From: Prevotellaceae bacterium
GTDB lineage: Bacteria > Bacteroidota > Bacteroidia > Bacteroidales > UBA932
Assembly (NCBI GenBank): GCA_031279735.1
Contig: JAITHX010000112.1
Location: 1-9,874 of the forward strand
DNA length: 9,874 bases
Reading direction: 5' to 3'
Made by a program: the position numbers and the translations under genes. The notes under the pieces were generated by a model. The model did no database searches. It had not been told where the DNA came from and saw only the letters and a program-made list of their open reading frames with translations. This document shows positions 6,443 through 9,874 of the stretch, one piece after another. Within the stretch, counting starts at the first letter, position 1. Each line of letters starts with the position of its first letter.

Positions 6443-7996
6443 ATGGGTTTACAAACAGAAAAAGTTAAGGACCTGGTCAAGCTGCGCGAAAAAGCCAGGA
6501 TTGGAGGCGGTCAGAAACGCATCGATGCCCAGCACGCAAAAGGAAAATATACCGCAAGGGAACGCATTGCGATGCTGCTCGACGAAGGCAGTTTCGAGGA
6601 AATGGACATGTTCGTTACGCACAGATGCACCAACTTCGGAATGGAAAAGAGCGTATTTCTCGGCGACGGAATCGTTACGGGCTACGGAACGGTCAACGGT
6701 CGTCTGGTTTACGTTTATGCTCAAGATTTCACCGTGTTCGGAGGCTCGCTCTCCGAAACTCTCGCCCAGAAAATATGCAAGGTCATGGATCAGGCAATGA
6801 AGGTGGGCGCGCCGGTGATAGGCATCAACGATTCGGGCGGCGCGCGGATTCAGGAAGGCGTCAACGCTCTGGCGGGATACGCCGAAATATTCCAGCGCAA
6901 TATTCTGGCTTCGGGCGTGGTTCCGCAGATTTCGGCAATATTCGGTCCCTGCGCGGGCGGAGCGGTTTATTCTCCCGCGCTGACCGACTTCAATATAATG
7001 ACCAAAGGATCGAGCTATATGTTCCTCACCGGTCCCAAAGTCGTGAAAACGGTACTGGGCGAGGATGTCACTCAGGAACAGCTCGGAGGCGCAAGCGTGC
7101 ACTCCACCAAATCGGGCGTGGTGCATTTCGCCGTCGATTCCGAAGAGGAAGGCATAGAGATCACCCGCCGTCTTCTGAGTTTCATCCCGCAGAACAATCT
7201 GGAAGAAGCTCCGCAAATGCTTAACGACGATCCGGTTGACAGAGTGGAGGATTCGCTCAACGAAATAATTCCCGACAGCCCCAACACTCCCTACGACATG
7301 TATGAAGTGATAGGCGCGATAATCGACAACGGCGAATTTCTCGAAATACACAAATCCTACGCCGCCAACATCATCGTGGGTTTTGCCCGTTTCAACGGAA
7401 TATCGGTGGGAATAGTCGCCAACCAGCCCAAAGTGCTGGCGGGAGTGCTCGACAGCAACTCTTCGCGCAAGGCGGCGCGTTTCGTGCGCTTCTGCGACGC
7501 TTTCAACATCCCTCTGGTAACTCTGGTTGACGTGCCCGGCTTCCTCCCCGGCACCGGTCAGGAATACGGAGGCGTGATTCTTCACGGCGCCAAGCTGCTG
7601 TATGCCTACGGCGAAGCCACCGTGCCGAAAATCACCGTTACCCTTCGCAAATCCTACGGCGGCGCCTACTGCGTGATGAGTTCCAAACACCTGCGCGGCG
7701 ACATGAACTATGCATGGCCTTCCGCCGAAATAGCGGTCATGGGTCCGGCGGGAGCAATAGAAGTGCTCTACGGCAAGGAAACGGCGGCGGCGGAAAACCC
7801 CGCGGCTTTCGTTGCCGAAAAGGAAAAGGAATATAAGGACGCCTTCGCCAATCCCTACAATGCAGCCAAATACGGATATATCGACGATATTATCGAACCG
7901 AGAAACACCCGCTTCCGCATTATTCGTTCGCTCAGACAGCTGGCAACGAAAAAGCTGACGAATCCTCCCAAAAAGCACGACAATCTGCCTCTTTAG
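6443..7996 (+). CDS. mmdA: Methylmalonyl-CoA decarboxylase alpha / propionyl-CoA carboxylase beta (carboxyltransferase) subunit
   Basis: This 517-residue biotin-dependent carboxyltransferase moves carboxyl groups between methylmalonyl-CoA/propionyl-CoA and a biotinylated carrier. It shows both crotonase-like halves. The N-terminal half has KGKYTARERI (33-42), NDSGGARIQEG (129-139) and FGPCAGGAVYSPALTDF (167-183). The C-terminal half has VDVPGFLPGTGQEYGG (362-377), SYGGAYCVMSSKHLRGD (404-420) and AEIAVMGPAGAIE (428-440). The glycine-rich loops are the expected oxyanion-hole elements, and the ending KKHDNLPL is typical of the family. The frame is full length. It is translated from an A-rich leader 24 bases after the epimerase. 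The carrier and membrane-pump subunits often encoded next in Bacteroidota are absent here, so I cannot separate the decarboxylase from the carboxylase role. A strong terminator follows 40 bases after the stop codon. Confidence 0.94.
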   Translation: MGLQTEKVKDLVKLREKARIGGGQKRIDAQHAKGKYTARERIAMLLDEGSFEEMDMFVTHRCTNFGMEKSVFLGDGIVTGYGTVNGRLVYVYAQDFTVFGGSLSETLAQKICKVMDQAMKVGAPVIGINDSGGARIQEGVNALAGYAEIFQRNILASGVVPQISAIFGPCAGGAVYSPALTDFNIMTKGSSYMFLTGPKVVKTVLGEDVTQEQLGGASVHSTKSGVVHFAVDSEEEGIEITRRLLSFIPQNNLEEAPQMLNDDPVDRVEDSLNEIIPDSPNTPYDMYEVIGAIIDNGEFLEIHKSYAANIIVGFARFNGISVGIVANQPKVLAGVLDSNSSRKAARFVRFCDAFNIPLVTLVDVPGFLPGTGQEYGGVILHGAKLLYAYGEATVPKITVTLRKSYGGAYCVMSSKHLRGDMNYAWPSAEIAVMGPAGAIEVLYGKETAAAENPAAFVAEKEKEYKDAFANPYNAAKYGYIDDIIEPRNTRFRIIRSLRQLATKKLTNPPKKHDNLPL

Positions 7997-8036
7997 GCAT
8001 GATGATATGTATATATAAATATTTTTTTAATCTTTG

Positions 8037-8064
8037 GACGACCTCTCCGCAAGGAGAGGTCGTC
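8037..8064 (+). terminator. Intrinsic terminator of the epimerase/carboxyltransferase operon
   Basis: GACGACCTCTCC (8037-8048) pairs perfectly with GGAGAGGTCGTC (8053-8064) around a GCAA tetraloop, and TTCTGTC follows. The 12-bp GC-rich stem and its position 40 bases after the carboxyltransferase stop codon support termination, although the T-run is short. A T-rich run at 8022-8028 precedes it. It separates this operon from the exported-protein gene at 8100. Confidence 0.85.
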
Positions 8065-8099
8065 TTCTGTCAAATTAATTCATTCTTAATTACTAAGAT

Positions 8100-8696
8100 A
8101 TGACAAAGACAGTATTTGCAATATTGATTGCACTCGGTTCGGGCGCGAGTTTGCGCGCTCAGGATCTCAATCTGGACTTGGGATTGGGATACGATTTCTC
8201 TCAATTCTGGAACATGTCGTACAACTATAATTTCAACCCGTATCTTGGCGCGGCGGGCGGAGTTCACTTCCTTCATGTGCGATTGAAGCATTATGAAAAC
8301 GGATACGACATCGACGACCACATCTACAAACCCAACGGAATCTTGTCGCTGAACGCATACACGCCCTCGTTCAGGAAATTCGGACTGTTCGGCGGCGCAT
8401 CCTTCTCGTTCGAAATTCTGCCCTTTGATTTCACCGAAGTGCGCCACGTCGATACGGACAAGAAATACAGCCGCACCCGATTTTCACAATTCAATCCCGC
8501 CCTCTGGCTGAACGCCGGCGTCAGTTACAATATAGAGGATGTCTGGTATTTTTCGCTGGGCGTCATTTTCAGCCCGCACTATGACCTCTATGTGGGATAC
8601 AGAAATTTACAGGTCAATGGAACTCAAGCGGGACTCCCTGCGTCGCGCTCGAATTATTGGGGGCTGTTTCTGCGATTCTCCTCAAGAGGACGCTGA
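8100..8696 (+). CDS. Predicted exported small outer-membrane beta-barrel protein, first of a tandem pair
   Basis: I do not recognise the family. The 198-residue product has a signal peptide (residues 1-20, cleavage likely at LRA|QD). The mature part is rich in alternating aromatic and polar residues with Gly/Asn/Asp turns (FWNMSYNYNFNPYLGAAGG, 36-54; FGLFGGASFSFEI, 94-106; LWLNAGVSYNIEDVWYFSLG, 135-154; YWGLFLRFS, 186-194). That pattern suggests about eight strands of a small outer-membrane barrel. The terminal strand ends LRFSSRGR, so the usual C-terminal aromatic is five residues from the end. It is about two-thirds identical to the protein encoded at 8921-9529. The gene starts 35 bases after an intrinsic terminator, so it probably has its own promoter, but I see no good TAnnTTTG box. 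Alternatives are a periplasmic or secreted beta-rich protein. Confidence 0.8.
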   Translation: MTKTVFAILIALGSGASLRAQDLNLDLGLGYDFSQFWNMSYNYNFNPYLGAAGGVHFLHVRLKHYENGYDIDDHIYKPNGILSLNAYTPSFRKFGLFGGASFSFEILPFDFTEVRHVDTDKKYSRTRFSQFNPALWLNAGVSYNIEDVWYFSLGVIFSPHYDLYVGYRNLQVNGTQAGLPASRSNYWGLFLRFSSRGR

Positions 8697-8698
8697 TT

Positions 8699-8831
8699 AA
8701 TTATGAATTATGAATTATGAATTATGAATTGCCTGCGGACGCGGGGGTTATAAATTATGAATTATGAATTATGAATTATGAATTGCCTGCGGACGCATAC
8801 CGCCGACAGTCGGTTGCCTGCGGACGCGGGG
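8699..8831 (+). repeat. Composite repeat block between the paralogues: AATTATG arrays and GC-rich cores
   Basis: The block begins two bases after the stop codon of the first paralogue. AATTATG x4 plus AATT fills 8699-8730, then the core GCCTGCGGACGCGGGGG (8731-8747), then TTATA. A second identical 32-bp array at 8753-8784 is followed by a shortened core GCCTGCGGACGC (8785-8796). A third core without an array, GCCTGCGGACGCGGGG, lies at 8816-8831. A small odd palindrome, CCGACAGTCGG (8803-8813), sits between the last two cores. No coding potential. Confidence 0.95.
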
Positions 8832-8883
8832 AGGAAAAACAGCTGAATTACGAACTTTATACCCTGTAGTCAGTTGTTTATTC

Positions 8884-8911
8884 CGTAATTCGTAATTCGT
8901 AATTCGTAATT
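8884..8911 (-). repeat. CGTAATT x4 array directly upstream of the second paralogue
   Basis: Four exact copies of CGTAATT end nine bases before the ATG at 8921. On the minus strand the unit is AATTACG, one base away from the AATTATG and AATTAAG units of the nearby blocks. It lies in the leader or promoter of the second paralogue, so a change in copy number would alter spacing there. The same heptamer occurs upstream of the epimerase gene (5877-5904). Confidence 0.9.
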
Positions 8912-8920
8912 ATTTAAAGT

Positions 8921-9529
8921 ATGACAAAAATAGTATTTGCAATATTGATTGCACTCGGTTGGGGCGCGAATTTGCGCGCTCAGGAACTCAGCGCCGAAGC
9001 GGGATTCGGCGGAAACTTAGACGTTAGTCCGTCGCTGTTCTGGAACTTGTCGTGCAACTATGCTTTCAACGACTATCTCGATGCGGCGGGCGGGATTCAC
9101 GTCGTTCGCGGACGGTTGAAGTACTCCGGCAACGGATACGAGGTTGACGATCGCGTCTATAAACTCAACGGAATGTTGTCGCTGAACGCATACACGCCCT
9201 CGTACAGGAATTTCGGACTGTTCGGCGGCGCGTCCTTCTCGTTCGAGCTTCTGCCCGTTGATTTCACCACAGTGCGCCACATCGAAACGGATAGGGAATA
9301 CTGGAAAGCCCGATTTTCGCGATTCAATCCCGCCTGCTGGCTGAACGCCGGCGTCAGTTACATGATTGATGATGTCGGCTATTGGTCGGTTGGAGTAGTT
9401 TACAGTCCCCGCTACGATCTCTATGCGGGATACAGAAACCTGCATGTCAACGGAACTTATGTCGGACTCGCGTCGTCGTCATTACATTATTGGGGACTGT
9501 TTCTGCGATTCTCCACGAGAGACCTTTGA
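8921..9529 (+). CDS. Predicted exported small outer-membrane beta-barrel protein, second of a tandem pair
   Basis: This 202-residue paralogue of the 8100-8696 product shares about 133 of 198 aligned residues by hand, with one 4-residue insertion after the mature N-terminus (around residues 33-38). The signal peptide is residues 1-20, cleaved at LRA|QE. Shared blocks are MLSLNAYTPS (85-94), FGLFGGASFSFE (98-109), WLNAGVSY (140-147), YDLYAGYRNL (165-174) and YWGLFLRFS (190-198). Differences cluster in the mature N-terminus (21-39), around 61-80 and at 121-131. Those stretches could be exposed loops, but the topology is inferred. The DNA of the signal-peptide region is nearly identical to the first copy (61 of 65 bases), pointing to recent duplication or gene conversion. 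No functional motif is recognised. Confidence 0.8.
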   Translation: MTKIVFAILIALGWGANLRAQELSAEAGFGGNLDVSPSLFWNLSCNYAFNDYLDAAGGIHVVRGRLKYSGNGYEVDDRVYKLNGMLSLNAYTPSYRNFGLFGGASFSFELLPVDFTTVRHIETDREYWKARFSRFNPACWLNAGVSYMIDDVGYWSVGVVYSPRYDLYAGYRNLHVNGTYVGLASSSLHYWGLFLRFSTRDL

Positions 9530-9531
9530 GG

Positions 9532-9743
9532 AATTATGAATTATGAATTATGAATTATGAATTGCCATTCGGACGCGGGGGTTATAAATTATGAATTATG
9601 AATTATGAATTATGAATTGCCATTCGGACGCGGGGACTTGTAAATTAAGAATTAAGAATTAAGAATTAAGAATTGCCTGCGGACGCGGGGAGAAATTAAG
9701 AATTAAGAATTAAGAATTAAGAATTGCCATTCGGACGCGGGGG
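9532..9743 (+). repeat. Four consecutive heptamer-array plus GC-core composite units
   Basis: The block begins two bases after the stop codon of the second paralogue. Arrays of exactly 32 bp (four heptamers plus AATT) lie at 9532-9563 and 9587-9618 (unit AATTATG) and at 9643-9674 and 9694-9725 (unit AATTAAG). Each is followed by a core: GCCATTCGGACGCGGGG(G) at 9564-9581, 9619-9635 and 9726-9743, and GCCTGCGGACGCGGGG at 9675-9690. The composite period is 51-56 bp. GGGGGTTATAAATT follows the cores at 9564 and 9726, as it does after the core at 8731. Confidence 0.95.
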
Positions 9744-9812
9744 TTATAAATTCAGAACTCCGGTTGTGTCGCAAACTGGACTGTCGCATTTTTTTGCAAA
9801 ACTGTTACTTGA
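9744..9812. other. Gene-free spacer with no recognised feature
   Basis: This stretch begins TTATAAATTCAG and carries a run of seven T at 9789-9795 without a convincing stem before it. I see no gene, promoter or repeat unit here. Confidence 0.5.
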
Positions 9813-9874
9813 AATGACCTGCGGACGGCGGGGAGAGCGGAGGAGTGTTCGGGAGATGGAAAAGATTGCGGGTC
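9813..9874 (-). repeat. Right, inverted copy of the 62-bp repeat at 132-193 (continues past the window)
   Basis: The reverse complement matches 132-193 with five mismatches. Its last 21 bases are also a direct repeat of 2-22, with one difference. It contains GACCTGCGGACGGCGGGG (9816-9833), a clear relative of the core beside the heptamer arrays. The window ends inside it, so its full extent is unknown. Confidence 0.85.

Noticed and set aside
6449..7978. Long antisense reading frame (509 codons) opposite the carboxyltransferase
   Set aside because: It mirrors a highly conserved gene in a GC-balanced genome. The translation is His/Arg/Val-rich without domains, and the sense strand explains the conservation.
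8029..8036. Possible -7 box AATCTTTG upstream of the first exported-protein gene
   Set aside because: It misses the first consensus base and lies before the intrinsic terminator, so a transcript from it would run into the hairpin.
8699..9743. CRISPR array
   Set aside because: The period (51-56 bp) is loosely CRISPR-like, but both the 32-bp and the core parts are repeated, so there are no unique spacers, and no cas gene is present.
430..9766. 12-bp inverted match CAACCGGAGTTC (430-441) with GAACTCCGGTTG (9755-9766)
   Set aside because: A 12-base match somewhere in a window of this size is expected by chance, and it is not collinear with the larger 62-bp inverted repeats.
1..9874. tRNA, rRNA, integrase, transposase, toxin-antitoxin or defence genes
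   Set aside because: I looked for cloverleaf arms, recombinase motifs and short paired genes and saw none. The mobile-looking features are non-coding repeats only.

Overview
The window looks like a chromosomal segment from a Bacteroidales-type Bacteroidota. The grounds are a SusC/SusD outer-membrane nutrient-uptake pair, a methylmalonyl-CoA epimerase next to an acyl-CoA carboxylase/decarboxylase carboxyltransferase subunit (succinate-propionate pathway), A-rich gene starts without a Shine-Dalgarno sequence, and TAnnTTTG-type -7 promoter boxes. All six supported genes lie on the + strand. The species cannot be named from the sequence alone.

Layout: 1-616 has no gene. It holds a 151-bp imperfect palindrome, a dispersed repeat that recurs inverted at the right edge, a 12-bp-stem hairpin, two head-to-head heptanucleotide arrays and a candidate promoter. 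617-3775 encodes a SusC-family TonB-dependent transporter and 3808-5400 its SusD-family lipoprotein; these form one transcription unit with no enzyme or regulator gene beside it in the window. 5401-5998 has no gene and is dominated by two large palindromes (84 and 269 bp), followed by a short CGTAATT array and a good -7 box. 5999-6418 (epimerase) and 6443-7996 (carboxyltransferase) form a two-gene operon ended by a clear intrinsic terminator at 8037-8064. 8100-8696 and 8921-9529 are tandem paralogues, about two-thirds identical, encoding exported proteins that are probably small outer-membrane beta-barrels. Each is followed, two bases after its stop codon, by composite repeats of AT-rich heptamers plus a GC-rich core. 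The window ends in those repeats and in the inverted copy of the left-edge repeat.

How the genes work together: SusC/SusD would bind and import an oligomeric nutrient, often a glycan, whose fermentation can feed the succinate-propionate branch served by the epimerase and carboxyltransferase. This is a general physiological link, not evidence of co-regulation. The two small exported proteins have no function I can assign.

The most unusual content is the non-coding DNA. A family of 7-bp arrays (AATTATG, AATTAAG, CGTAATT, TTAACAA, AATGGTT) is uniform within each array but differs between arrays. Many arrays abut a shared GC-rich core close to GCCTGCGGACGCGGGG, forming 51-56-bp composite units with arrays of exactly 32 bp near the right end. 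I did not find a recognisable defence, mobile-element or CRISPR system.
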